From positions 1 through 9,529 of the forward strand of contig JBGUSX010000109.1 of assembly GCA_045132775.1 (NCBI GenBank): a stretch of DNA of 9,529 nt. The letters are read 5' to 3'. Shown here piece after piece: positions 1-6,194 of the stretch; the first letter of the stretch is position 1; the number at the start of each line of letters is the position of its first letter. The position numbers were made by a program, and so were the translations under genes. The notes beneath the pieces are model-generated. The model was not told the DNA's origin. It saw nothing but the letters and a program-made list of their open reading frames with translations, and searched no databases. The stretch comes from SVTX01 sp045132775 (GTDB taxonomy: Bacteria > Bacillota > Clostridia > Oscillospirales > CAG-272).

Positions 1-70
1 CGAAAAAGCTGTTAGATCGCAAGGGATAAAAGACAAAGAAACAAACATTAAAAACTCACACACAGGAAAT

Positions 71-105
71 AAGCACAAGGCATTCATCGAGAATGCCTTG
101 TGCTT
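71..105. terminator. Strong hairpin, probable intrinsic terminator
   Basis: The arms 71-85 and 91-105 are perfectly complementary over 15 bp (AAGCACAAGGCATTC on the left) with a 5-base loop ATCGA. On the plus strand the stem is followed by TTTCTTGCTTTTTC, a good U-tract, so it would best stop a plus-strand transcript entering from beyond the left edge. On the minus strand it is followed only by ATTTCC, so it may also act, less efficiently, on the minus-strand operon that ends at 213. A bidirectional terminator between convergent genes would explain both, but the left neighbour is outside the window. Confidence 0.75.
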
Positions 106-111
106 TCTTGC

Positions 112-170
112 TTTTTCCGTTTTTGCACTCTGGCGTACCCCCGTACGCCGACGAATGCAAAAACGAAAAA
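112..170. repeat. Second long imperfect hairpin next to the terminator
   Basis: This is a nested inverted repeat. The inner stem GGCGTAC/GTACGCC (132-138 with 143-149) has the loop CCCC. The outer arms at 112-127 and 156-170 pair as TTTTTC-GTTTTTGCA with its complement, with one bulged C at 117 or 118. Unpaired bases CTCT and GACGAA separate the inner and outer stems. It lies between the end of the serine hydrolase gene and the hairpin at 71-105, so a minus-strand transcript would meet it first. It could be a second terminator or a copy of a dispersed repeat; the sequence alone does not decide. Confidence 0.6.
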
Positions 171-212
171 TCTACCTACCTTTTTCGACCTCTGCCAGTT
201 TCTTTGCCTTGA

Positions 213-1346
213 TCAAAAAGCAGAATATACGTCTCTTTCGAGATTCGCGGCGGTTTTTGCTCCCGAGCCGCCGTCATAGGTTGAGTTTTTCATATATATG
301 GCTGTGATATTGTTGACGGGGTCTATCCAGAAGTGGCATCCGTACGCACCGCTCCAGCCAAACGAGCCTTTCGGGAGTCTGTTATCTTCGTCAGTTACCA
401 CGCGTACGCTCAGTCCCCATTTTTCTCCCTTGCCAAGCTCCTGCAGGCTTGTGGGAGTTGCCATAAGGTCAATAAGCTTTTCGTTAATGAACTGCTCCCC
501 TCTTGCATTTTTGCCGCGAGATGCGAGCATATCGACGAACTTCTCATAGTCCGAAAGTGTTGATGCCAGTCCTGCTCCGCCGCAAAAATAGGTCAGCGGA
601 TAGCCGCGGAATACCGTTTTTTTATTGAGCGGTGCAAAAGACGAAGCACCGTCTTTATACGAGTGCATGAGCGTCATTCTTCCCCACTGTTCCTCTGTGG
701 GTGTGAACGTTGTATCTGTCATTCCAAGCGGCTCAAATATCTCCTCTTTGAGATATTTGTCGTAGCTTTTACCGCTCACTATCTCTACTATTCTTGCGAG
801 GATATCAAATCCTACGGTCGCGCTGTATGCCTGCTGAGTGAATGGCTCGAAGGAGAGCGGAAGGCTTGCATAGGCATCAGTGATGCTTTTAAGGTCGGTC
901 TGCGCTTTTTCTGTCAGCTTGTCCTCTTTTGAACAGAGCTTTCCCGAGCCCACTCCGCTTGTATGCGAGAGAAGATGACGGACGGTCATCTTGTTTTCTG
1001 CCTTTCCGACAACTACTATCTCTCCGTTGCCGTCAAGGTCTCCGAGAGTCATTTCTGTATACTCGGGGATAAATTCGTCTACCGTGCTGTCAAGAGAGAT
1101 CTTTCCCTTCCCGATCTCCTTGAGAATAGCTATTGCGGTTATCGGCTTGGTCATGGACGCGAGGCGGAAAAGCGTTTTTTCGTTTATCTCTCTTCCATCT
1201 CCCGACGTTCCGAAAAAGTCTTTATAAAGTGTTTCTCCGTTTTGCTTGACGAGTACTGCCGCACCGCCAATAAGCCCTGCCGAAAGATCGGCAGAGCAGG
1301 TTTTGGCGATATTGTTTTTTATCTGTGTTTTATCGAGAAATATCAT
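213..1346 (-). CDS. Beta-lactamase-fold serine hydrolase (COG1680-type), cytoplasmic
   Basis: A 377-residue protein of the class C beta-lactamase / family VIII esterase / penicillin-binding-protein-like superfamily. Motif one is S64-M-T-K67 (nucleophile Ser and general-base Lys), motif two is Y174-S-A, and the third site is the G-W-S-G-A-Y-G stretch near residues 330-336, where class C enzymes have their KTG box. The HLLSHTSG block (about 124-131), typical of the family, is present. The substrate cannot be read from sequence; members include esterases, peptidases and penicillin-recognising proteins. There is no signal peptide or membrane segment, so it should act in the cytoplasm, which argues against a role in beta-lactam resistance. 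The ATG is one base beyond the TAA of the upstream protease gene, with no good Shine-Dalgarno sequence, so translation is probably coupled to that gene. Confidence 0.9.
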   Translation of the reverse strand: MIFLDKTQIKNNIAKTCSADLSAGLIGGAAVLVKQNGETLYKDFFGTSGDGREINEKTLFRLASMTKPITAIAILKEIGKGKISLDSTVDEFIPEYTEMTLGDLDGNGEIVVVGKAENKMTVRHLLSHTSGVGSGKLCSKEDKLTEKAQTDLKSITDAYASLPLSFEPFTQQAYSATVGFDILARIVEIVSGKSYDKYLKEEIFEPLGMTDTTFTPTEEQWGRMTLMHSYKDGASSFAPLNKKTVFRGYPLTYFCGGAGLASTLSDYEKFVDMLASRGKNARGEQFINEKLIDLMATPTSLQELGKGEKWGLSVRVVTDEDNRLPKGSFGWSGAYGCHFWIDPVNNITAIYMKNSTYDGGSGAKTAANLERDVYSAF

Positions 1347-1347
1347 T

Positions 1348-2571
1348 TTATTCTACTATATCTGCGATTTCCTTTGCAAATTCCAAGCCCTTGACAAGCA
1401 CTGCAATTCCCGAAAGCACAAGCGCTATAACTGCGCCTACGGTCATGCTCTCGTTAGAGGTCTCGGGGATATTTACCAAATCGTCTGCTATGGTGTTACG
1501 GGGAATATTGAGTCTGTCCTCTACTGTATTGAGGAACACTCTTGCGGTATTCACCGGGATCGCATATTTCATTCCTACGGCATCATTGCGCGCGGAGACG
1601 TGGATTCCGATCACTTCGCCGTCGTCGTTGAAGAGCGGACCGCCCGAGTTTCCGGGATTTGTTGCCGCATCGGTCATGATGAAGCTTCTTGCTCCTACGG
1701 TGCGGTTATTGTCGCTGACGATCCCCGCGGTCATGCAGAGTCCCTCGCCCTTGGAGTTGCCTATGTAATAGATATGCTGACCTATTCTTACGGTGTCCGA
1801 TCTGCCGAGAGTGAGGCTAACTGCGCGCTCGGGCACTCTTTCCATTTTCAAAAGTGCGAGATCGACGTTATGTGGATCGTTTGAATCGGTGTTTCCGATT
1901 GCGATGACTTGAGTTCTGATAGCCTCGCTACCGTGCTTTACGTAGACGTTTGCACAGACATTTCCATCGTTGTCGAGGACTGCGTGGGCATTTGTGAGCG
2001 CGAATCCCTCTGCGGAAATGATGAGTCCCGATGCTCTGCCGTAATCGGTGATTATCTCAACAACACCGTTGCAGTTGTGAGAATATATATCCTCGGAGCT
2101 CATTTCTACCGTTACGGGCGCGGATTCGTTCACGGGGACTTCTGTCTGTCTCTCCTGTGCCTGTGCCGCCAATCTCTCTGCGGATCTTGCCTCTTGTGCT
2201 CTGGCTTCCGCCGCTCTCGCCTCTGCTTCCTTTGCTTGAGCGAGTGCTTTGGCTTCTGCCGCTCTTGCCTCTGCAAGTGCTATTGCCTCTGCGGCTCTTG
2301 CCTCTGCAATTTTAGCTTCTGCATTTCTCTGTGCGATTTCCTTTTCGAGCTCTGCCTCTCTTTCGGATTTTGCATCGTTTCTTTTTGAAGAGAGCATTTC
2401 TGCATCCGAATCGGTGAATTTTGCGCCGCAGAACTTACAGCGGAAATCTCCGAATTCGGTACGGACGCAGGTCGCTCCGCATCTTATGCACTTGAGCTCT
2501 GTTATCTTGGGTTCTTCTTTTACAGGGGTAGGTATTTCGGTGACTTGTGTTTTTTTCTTGAATCCAAACAT
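1348..2571 (-). CDS. Trypsin-like (HtrA-type) serine protease with zinc ribbon, coiled coil and C-terminal membrane anchor
   Basis: A 407-residue protein with a composite layout. Residues 28-48 form a zinc ribbon (C28-x2-C31 and C45-x2-C48). Residues about 66-142 are a highly charged Ala/Glu/Arg coiled coil with repeated AEARAAEA units. Residues about 160-355 are a trypsin-like domain of HtrA/DegP type with an intact triad: His196 in TNAHAV, Asp237 in NVDLALL, and Ser309 in NPGNSGGPL. Residues about 377-393 are hydrophobic and look like a membrane segment close to the C-terminus. There is no PDZ domain and no signal peptide, unlike classical HtrA. The open frame extends 30 codons further upstream to a GTG, but the ATG at 2571 has GGAG six bases upstream and begins at MFGFKKK, so I use that start. 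It is followed after one base by the serine hydrolase gene. Substrates are unknown. Confidence 0.88.
   Translation of the reverse strand: MFGFKKKTQVTEIPTPVKEEPKITELKCIRCGATCVRTEFGDFRCKFCGAKFTDSDAEMLSSKRNDAKSEREAELEKEIAQRNAEAKIAEARAAEAIALAEARAAEAKALAQAKEAEARAAEARAQEARSAERLAAQAQERQTEVPVNESAPVTVEMSSEDIYSHNCNGVVEIITDYGRASGLIISAEGFALTNAHAVLDNDGNVCANVYVKHGSEAIRTQVIAIGNTDSNDPHNVDLALLKMERVPERAVSLTLGRSDTVRIGQHIYYIGNSKGEGLCMTAGIVSDNNRTVGARSFIMTDAATNPGNSGGPLFNDDGEVIGIHVSARNDAVGMKYAIPVNTARVFLNTVEDRLNIPRNTIADDLVNIPETSNESMTVGAVIALVLSGIAVLVKGLEFAKEIADIVE
2148..2376 (-). repeat. Imperfect in-frame repeat encoding Ala/Glu/Arg coiled coil
   Basis: Within the protease gene the codons for AEARAAEA-type units recur at least three times (plus-strand signatures such as GCTCTTGCCTCTGC and GCTTCTGCCGCTC). 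The encoded segment has heptad-like spacing of Ala and alternating Glu/Arg and should be a long single helix or coiled coil spacing the zinc ribbon from the protease. Such near-repeats can change length by slippage, so linker length may differ between strains. Confidence 0.7.
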
Positions 2572-2577
2572 GTTAAT

Positions 2578-2581
2578 CTCC
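2578..2581 (-). promoter_or_regulatory. Ribosome-binding site that fixes the protease start
   Basis: The minus strand reads ATGGAGATTAAC before the ATG at 2571. GGAG lies six bases from that ATG. No comparable site precedes the GTG at 2661 that would begin the longest frame, so the shorter protein is preferred. Confidence 0.75.
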
Positions 2582-2605
2582 ATTCTGCCGCACGCGGCGG
2601 CACAA

Positions 2606-2633
2606 ATTTTAATCAGTGAATTTTGCCTTGCAA
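2606..2633 (-). promoter_or_regulatory. Putative promoter of the protease-hydrolase pair
   Basis: On the minus strand TTGCAA (2633-2628) is followed after 16 bases by TAAAAT (2611-2606), a reasonable sigma-A type match. Transcription would begin near 2599, giving a leader of about 28 bases before the ATG at 2571. Its -35 hexamer lies inside the palindrome at 2618-2638. The call is by eye from the consensus only. Confidence 0.5.
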
Positions 2634-2638
2634 AATTC
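2618..2638. promoter_or_regulatory. Perfect 9-3-9 palindrome over the -35, candidate operator
   Basis: GAATTTTGC (2618-2626) and GCAAAATTC (2630-2638) are exact complements separated by CTT. The palindrome covers the -35 hexamer of the putative protease promoter, the usual position for a repressor site. There is no U-tract on the minus strand, so it does not look like a terminator of pepD. Confidence 0.5.
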
Positions 2639-2640
2639 GG

Positions 2641-2686
2641 GCGTGAAAAAGATTTTTTCACTATAAGTGAGGAGTAACTTTCACGC
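2641..2686. repeat. Nested inverted repeats downstream of pepD
   Basis: GCGTGAAA (2641-2648) pairs with TTTCACGC (2679-2686), and inside it GTGAAAAA (2643-2650) can alternatively pair with TTTTTCAC (2654-2661). The two pairings are mutually exclusive. It lies 18 bases past the pepD stop codon and could end that transcript, although no clean U-tract follows on the minus strand; on the plus strand TTTTTT follows. Confidence 0.4.
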
Positions 2687-2703
2687 TTTTTTCCGTCCTT
2701 TTC

Positions 2704-4143
2704 TTATTTAGAAGTTATCACCTTGATAAGAGTTTTCCAGATCTTTTCGCAGGATCTAAGGTCAAGGTGCTCGTTTGGCGAGTGTATATCGTACATATTG
2801 GGACCTATTGAGATTATATCCATTCCGCTCATTTTGGACGACAGGACACCGCACTCGAGTCCTGCATGTATTACTCCCACTGAAAGATCCTTTCCGTAGA
2901 GCTCCTTGAACGCCGCGACGTACGAATCGCGCAAAGGAGACACGGGAGCATACTCCCAGCCGGGATAACGCGCGTAATGGTGGCAATCTGCACCTAGTGC
3001 AGCGCAGAGCATATCAAGCTCGCGGTAAGACAGGTCGAGCTGTGCTTCGACCGACGAGCGCGACGAAAGTGTGAGCTTTATCTTCTCGTCATCGGTTTCG
3101 ACTACGCCGATATTTCTTGAATATTCAACGAGTCCGTTTATCTGGTTGCTCATTTTAAGCACGCCTGTTTTTACGGTTGCAAGGAACGTAACAAGAGCCT
3201 CTGTTTTGTCATTGTTCAGCATTCTTTCTGCCGCTTCGGTCTTTTTTGCCGAGACGGTAAAGCCTGCGTCGTCTGCCGAGAGCTCGGGACGTATTCTCTC
3301 TGCTTCACCGAGTACCGTGTCAATAACGGCATCTGCATTTTCTGCCGCTACCGTAGCGAAGCACTCGCGCGCGATCGCGTTATCCTTGCCGTTGCAGGTA
3401 ACTGACACCACGTTAAAGCTGTTTTTTTCGTAAGCGGCGGAGAGCAATCTTCCCATTGCAATTATTGCATTCGTCTTTCCGCAATGTATCTCCGCGCCCG
3501 AGTGACCGCCCGAGAGTCCTGTGACGGATATATCTATGCACGTGTATTCCGCAGGGATATTCTCTGCTTTGTAAGCGATATCCACTTCTGTGCGGCTTCC
3601 TCCCGCGCATCCTGCGGTGACCTGCCACTCTTCCTCACTGTCGAGGTTGATCATCTTCTTTGCGGTGACACACGAGCAATCAAAGCCCTTTGCTCCCGCA
3701 AGTCCCGTCTCCTCTTCAACTGTGAAAAGGCACTCGAGGGTGGGGTGTTCGTTTGTCTCAAGCAATGCGAGCATCATCGCGACTGCGATTCCGTTGTCGG
3801 CTCCGAGTGTCGTTCCGTCAGCCCAGAGCATGCCGTCTACCACCTTGAGTGTGAGTCCGTCGCGGAGAAAATCGTGTTTTGAGTCTGCGTTCTTTTCGCA
3901 GACCATATCCATGTGTCCCTGGAGCATTACAGGTGCTGTATTCTCATATCCTTCGGTCGCATTTTTGCGAAGAAAAACGTTGCCTGTTTCATCGTGCAAA
4001 ACAAACAAATTACGGTCGTTTGCAAATTTTTCTATATAGTCGGCAATTCCCTTTTCGTTTCCCGAGCCGTGCGGTATTGCGCAAAGCTCCTCGAATATCT
4101 CGAATACTCTTCCGGGCTCGTAGCCGTTTATTACGTAGTTCAT
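2704..4143 (-). CDS. pepD: Beta-Ala-His / aminoacyl-histidine dipeptidase, M20 family
   Basis: A 479-residue cytoplasmic di-zinc peptidase of the M20 (PepD) family, close to the E. coli PepD length. It hydrolyses dipeptides such as Xaa-His and serves peptide scavenging. Expected metal and catalytic residues are all visible: His77 with Asp79 in GHMDMV, the bridging Asp116 in GADNGI, the Glu pair 144-145 in EEETG, Asp168 in NLDSE and His454 near the C-terminus in DIHSP. The lid-domain GGHSG motif is at 212-216. The open frame extends six codons upstream to an ATG at 4161, but GGAG is placed six bases before the ATG at 4143, giving the start MNYVINGYEPG. It follows the mreB-family gene with a hairpin between them; whether it has its own promoter is unclear. 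Confidence 0.93.
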   Translation of the reverse strand: MNYVINGYEPGRVFEIFEELCAIPHGSGNEKGIADYIEKFANDRNLFVLHDETGNVFLRKNATEGYENTAPVMLQGHMDMVCEKNADSKHDFLRDGLTLKVVDGMLWADGTTLGADNGIAVAMMLALLETNEHPTLECLFTVEEETGLAGAKGFDCSCVTAKKMINLDSEEEWQVTAGCAGGSRTEVDIAYKAENIPAEYTCIDISVTGLSGGHSGAEIHCGKTNAIIAMGRLLSAAYEKNSFNVVSVTCNGKDNAIARECFATVAAENADAVIDTVLGEAERIRPELSADDAGFTVSAKKTEAAERMLNNDKTEALVTFLATVKTGVLKMSNQINGLVEYSRNIGVVETDDEKIKLTLSSRSSVEAQLDLSYRELDMLCAALGADCHHYARYPGWEYAPVSPLRDSYVAAFKELYGKDLSVGVIHAGLECGVLSSKMSGMDIISIGPNMYDIHSPNEHLDLRSCEKIWKTLIKVITSK

Positions 4144-4149
4144 AACAGT

Positions 4150-4153
4150 CTCC
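4150..4153 (-). promoter_or_regulatory. Ribosome-binding site that fixes the pepD start
   Basis: The minus strand reads ATGGAGACTGTT and then the ATG at 4143, with GGAG six bases upstream. The spacing is the same as at the protease start. The in-frame ATG codons at 4161 and 4155 have no such site. Confidence 0.7.
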
Positions 4154-4178
4154 ATTTTCATAGGTTTATATATGCGAT

Positions 4179-4207
4179 TTCAGCTTCGATATGATATCGA
4201 AGCTGAA
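4179..4207. terminator. 14-bp-arm inverted repeat after the mreB-family gene
   Basis: TTCAGCTTCGATAT (4179-4192) and its exact complement (4194-4207) surround a single G, so the folded RNA would have about a 12-bp stem and a 5-base loop. It begins three bases after the stop codon of the mreB-family gene. On the minus strand the stem is followed by ATCGCATATATAAA, a poor U-tract, so termination on that strand is likely partial; the T-rich side (TTATTTTTT) is on the plus strand. Confidence 0.55.
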
Positions 4208-4209
4208 TC

Positions 4210-5214
4210 TTATTTTTTAGATGATTTTTTAAGCGATTTCAGCTTTTCTCCCATTCCGAGTGCCACGCAGGTCTCGGGATTCTTTGCGCGGATGGTCTTG
4301 ATGCCCGTTACTCTTGCAATGAGCTTATCAAGTCCCGAAAGCAGACTTCCTCCGCCCGTAAGTATAATTCCGTTGTGGAGAATGTCTCCGACAAGCTCGG
4401 GGGGTGTGTGCTCGATAACGTCGCATATTCCGTCTATAAGCGCGGTCATAGGCTCGTACGTTGCGCCTATCATCTCTCTTGAGCTTAAGGTAATCACCTT
4501 AGGCATTCCCGTAACGAGATCGCGTCCGCGTACCTCAAGTCTCTTTTCTTCGGGATGCTGATATACCTCACCGATCTTTATCTTGACCGTCTCCGCGGTC
4601 CTGTCGCCGATAAGCACGTTGTAATTATCTCTTACGTATTTGACGATAGCATCGCTGAAGCTGTCTCCGCCGACCTTGACTGTCTTTGACACCGCTATTC
4701 CGCCAAGAGAAATTACTGCGACCTCGGTGACTCCGCCGCCTATATCAACCGTCATATTTCCGATGGCGGTATTTATGTTAAGTCCTGCACCGAGTGCCGC
4801 CGCTATGGGTGAGCGGATGAGGAGAGTTTTTCTTGCTCCCGCTTCTCCTGCCGCTTCAAGTATCGCTCTTTCCTCTACCTCGGATATTCCCGACGGTACG
4901 GAGATCATTATCTTTGGCTGAAGGAGAGATTTTCCGCACGCGCGGCGGATGAAATATTGGAGCATCTTCTCCGTTACCTCATACTGATTGATAACTCCGT
5001 CCTTGAGCGGTCTTATGGTCACGATATTGTCGGGCGTTCTGCCCATAAGGTCCTGCGCTTCTTTACCGACCTTTATGACCTTGTCCGTGGTCTTGTCAAC
5101 CGCGACCACGCTGGGCTCGCGCATCACGATGCCCTTTCCTTCAACAAAAACGAGCACGGTCGCAGTGCCGAGGTCTATTCCTATGTCACGGCTGAAGATG
5201 ATATCCTTCAACAT
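4210..5214 (-). CDS. MreB/Mbl-family bacterial actin, divergent at the ATPase site
   Basis: A 334-residue actin-like protein of the MreB/Mbl family, which forms membrane-associated filaments that organise side-wall peptidoglycan synthesis. The fold signatures are present: phosphate-1 D-I-G-I-D14-L-G-T-A-T, phosphate-2 D157-I-G-G-G-V-T-E, the adenosine motif I-L-T-G-G-G-S near 284-290, and family blocks such as GRTPDNI, RPLKDGVI, VPSGI, GDRTAE and RGRDLVTG. Three active-site positions differ: Ser135 replaces the Glu before Pro, Val162 replaces the first Thr of GGGTT, and Thr19 replaces the usual Asn of GTAN. The short hydrophobic N-terminus (LKDIIF) may aid membrane contact. The start at 5214 follows AGGAGG by seven bases; the frame extends seven codons further to an ATG that lies upstream of that site. 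mreC and mreD are not adjacent, so this may be an mbl-like paralogue. Confidence 0.9.
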   Translation of the reverse strand: MLKDIIFSRDIGIDLGTATVLVFVEGKGIVMREPSVVAVDKTTDKVIKVGKEAQDLMGRTPDNIVTIRPLKDGVINQYEVTEKMLQYFIRRACGKSLLQPKIMISVPSGISEVEERAILEAAGEAGARKTLLIRSPIAAALGAGLNINTAIGNMTVDIGGGVTEVAVISLGGIAVSKTVKVGGDSFSDAIVKYVRDNYNVLIGDRTAETVKIKIGEVYQHPEEKRLEVRGRDLVTGMPKVITLSSREMIGATYEPMTALIDGICDVIEHTPPELVGDILHNGIILTGGGSLLSGLDKLIARVTGIKTIRAKNPETCVALGMGEKLKSLKKSSKK

Positions 5215-5221
5215 GCGCCGC

Positions 5222-5227
5222 CCTCCT
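5222..5227 (-). promoter_or_regulatory. Consensus ribosome-binding site that fixes the mreB-family start
   Basis: The minus strand carries AAAAGGAGGG with AGGAGG at 5227-5222, seven bases before the ATG at 5214. The more upstream ATG at 5235 lies ahead of this site and has none of its own. Confidence 0.85.
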
Positions 5228-5249
5228 TTTAACATAATTTTACAATATA

Positions 5250-5279
5250 ATTATACAACACAAGCGAGGCAAAAGTCAA
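5250..5279 (-). promoter_or_regulatory. Sigma-A promoter of the mreB-family gene
   Basis: The minus strand reads TTGACT (5279-5274), 18 bases, then TATAAT (5255-5250): five of six and six of six consensus matches. Transcription would begin near 5243, leaving a leader of about 29 bases that contains the AGGAGG site. This is the best promoter in the window and fits a highly expressed cytoskeletal gene. Confidence 0.8.
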
Positions 5280-5285
5280 TTGTTT

Positions 5286-5313
5286 TTTACAAATATATTA
5301 CTATCTTTACAAA
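5286..5313. repeat. Tandem TTTACAAA octamers upstream of the promoter
   Basis: TTTACAAA occurs at 5286-5293 and 5306-5313, 20 bp apart (about two helical turns), just upstream of the -35 of the mreB-family promoter. It could be a paired activator site or simply part of an A/T-rich upstream element. No comF terminator hairpin is visible in 5281-5354. Confidence 0.3.
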
Positions 5314-5354
5314 AAAGAAAAGTCGAAAATTTGTCCCTGTTCGTGTTTTTTGCG

Positions 5355-6194
5355 TTATTTGTCGCTTTTTTCCTTTTTATCTGTTGCTATTTCGCTTCTC
5401 GCTACCGCGCAGACGAGCACGTTTTTAGCACCGTTGTCCTTGAGACACTTGATCGCGCGCCGGACTGTCGCGCCTGTGGTGATTATGTCCTCGATGATAA
5501 TAACGGTCTTTCCTGTGAGGATCTCGCTGAAGGTCTTTTGAGGAAATTCTCCAACAAAGCCCTTCATTGACGTGTTTGCATAGACAGCCTTTTCCGCGTT
5601 CTTTTTTCTCTGATTGCGCGAGAGCCTCTTTTGCTCCTTGCCGCCTTCCCTTATCAAAAGCGGAAGGCAGACAGCATCGGCTTTCTTTGCCATTCTTTTG
5701 CACAGTCTTTCGCCCTGGTCAAAGCCGTTTTTCATAATGGCCTTTTTTGTTCTTGGCACAAAGGTCAATATGCAGTCCTTGATATCAAATTCAAGCTCGG
5801 AGAGTAGGTCGTCAAGCTTTGGGTAGAGCTCGGCGGCGAGAAAATCAAAGAGGTCTCTGTTATCCTTGTGCTTTATGGTATATATCACCTTTGACTCGGC
5901 GCGCGATGCGTCGGGATGATAGAAAAGGAGAGACGGGATGGTCGGTTGCGCGAAGGTCTTTTTGAGCGGCATACAGGTACACGCGGATGCGACCTTTGAG
6001 CATGTGTGACACATCTGCACGCACGCGGACTGCCAATTTTTCATACACTCCTCGCACATACAGGGCATTCCGTGATTGAATTCGTCCTCGTCCACAAACG
6101 GTGAGAGTCTTTTGCCGCATGATGCGCACTTCGGTACGCAGATTAGGCGGTGGAGGAGGGTTTGGAGTTTGGTTGTTTTTTTATTGCTCTTCAT
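5355..6194 (-). CDS. comF: ComF-family phosphoribosyltransferase-like protein (ComFC/GntX type)
   Basis: A 279-residue protein of the ComF family. The N-terminal third holds cysteine pairs suited to double zinc binding (C23-x2-C26, C47-x2-C50, C62-x2-C65, C72-x-C74), as in ComFC. The C-terminal half is a type I phosphoribosyltransferase fold with the PRPP-binding loop VIIIEDIITTGAT at 231-243. The family blocks VPRTKKAIMKNGFDQ (146-160) and Q-x2-L-x2-N-x-R-x2-N (188-199) are present. In competent Firmicutes ComFC supports DNA uptake, but the family is also found in species not known to transform, where its role is unclear. The ATG at 6194 overlaps the stop of the upstream regulator gene by 14 bases; a TTG at 6212 in the same frame is an alternative. 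No strong ribosome-binding site precedes either, so translational coupling is likely. Confidence 0.88.
   Translation of the reverse strand: MKSNKKTTKLQTLLHRLICVPKCASCGKRLSPFVDEDEFNHGMPCMCEECMKNWQSACVQMCHTCSKVASACTCMPLKKTFAQPTIPSLLFYHPDASRAESKVIYTIKHKDNRDLFDFLAAELYPKLDDLLSELEFDIKDCILTFVPRTKKAIMKNGFDQGERLCKRMAKKADAVCLPLLIREGGKEQKRLSRNQRKKNAEKAVYANTSMKGFVGEFPQKTFSEILTGKTVIIIEDIITTGATVRRAIKCLKDNGAKNVLVCAVARSEIATDKKEKSDK

Noticed and set aside
213..1346. Beta-lactamase giving antibiotic resistance
   Set aside because: There is no signal peptide and the third motif is GWSGAYG rather than KTG. The family is broad and mostly not resistance enzymes.
1246..1884. 212-codon plus-strand open frame
   Set aside because: It is antisense to the hydrolase and protease genes, has no recognisable motif, and the minus-strand frames there carry complete catalytic motifs.
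2572..2661. 30-codon N-terminal extension of the protease
   Set aside because: It begins at a GTG without a ribosome-binding site and overlaps the promoter and palindrome; GGAG is correctly placed for the ATG at 2571.
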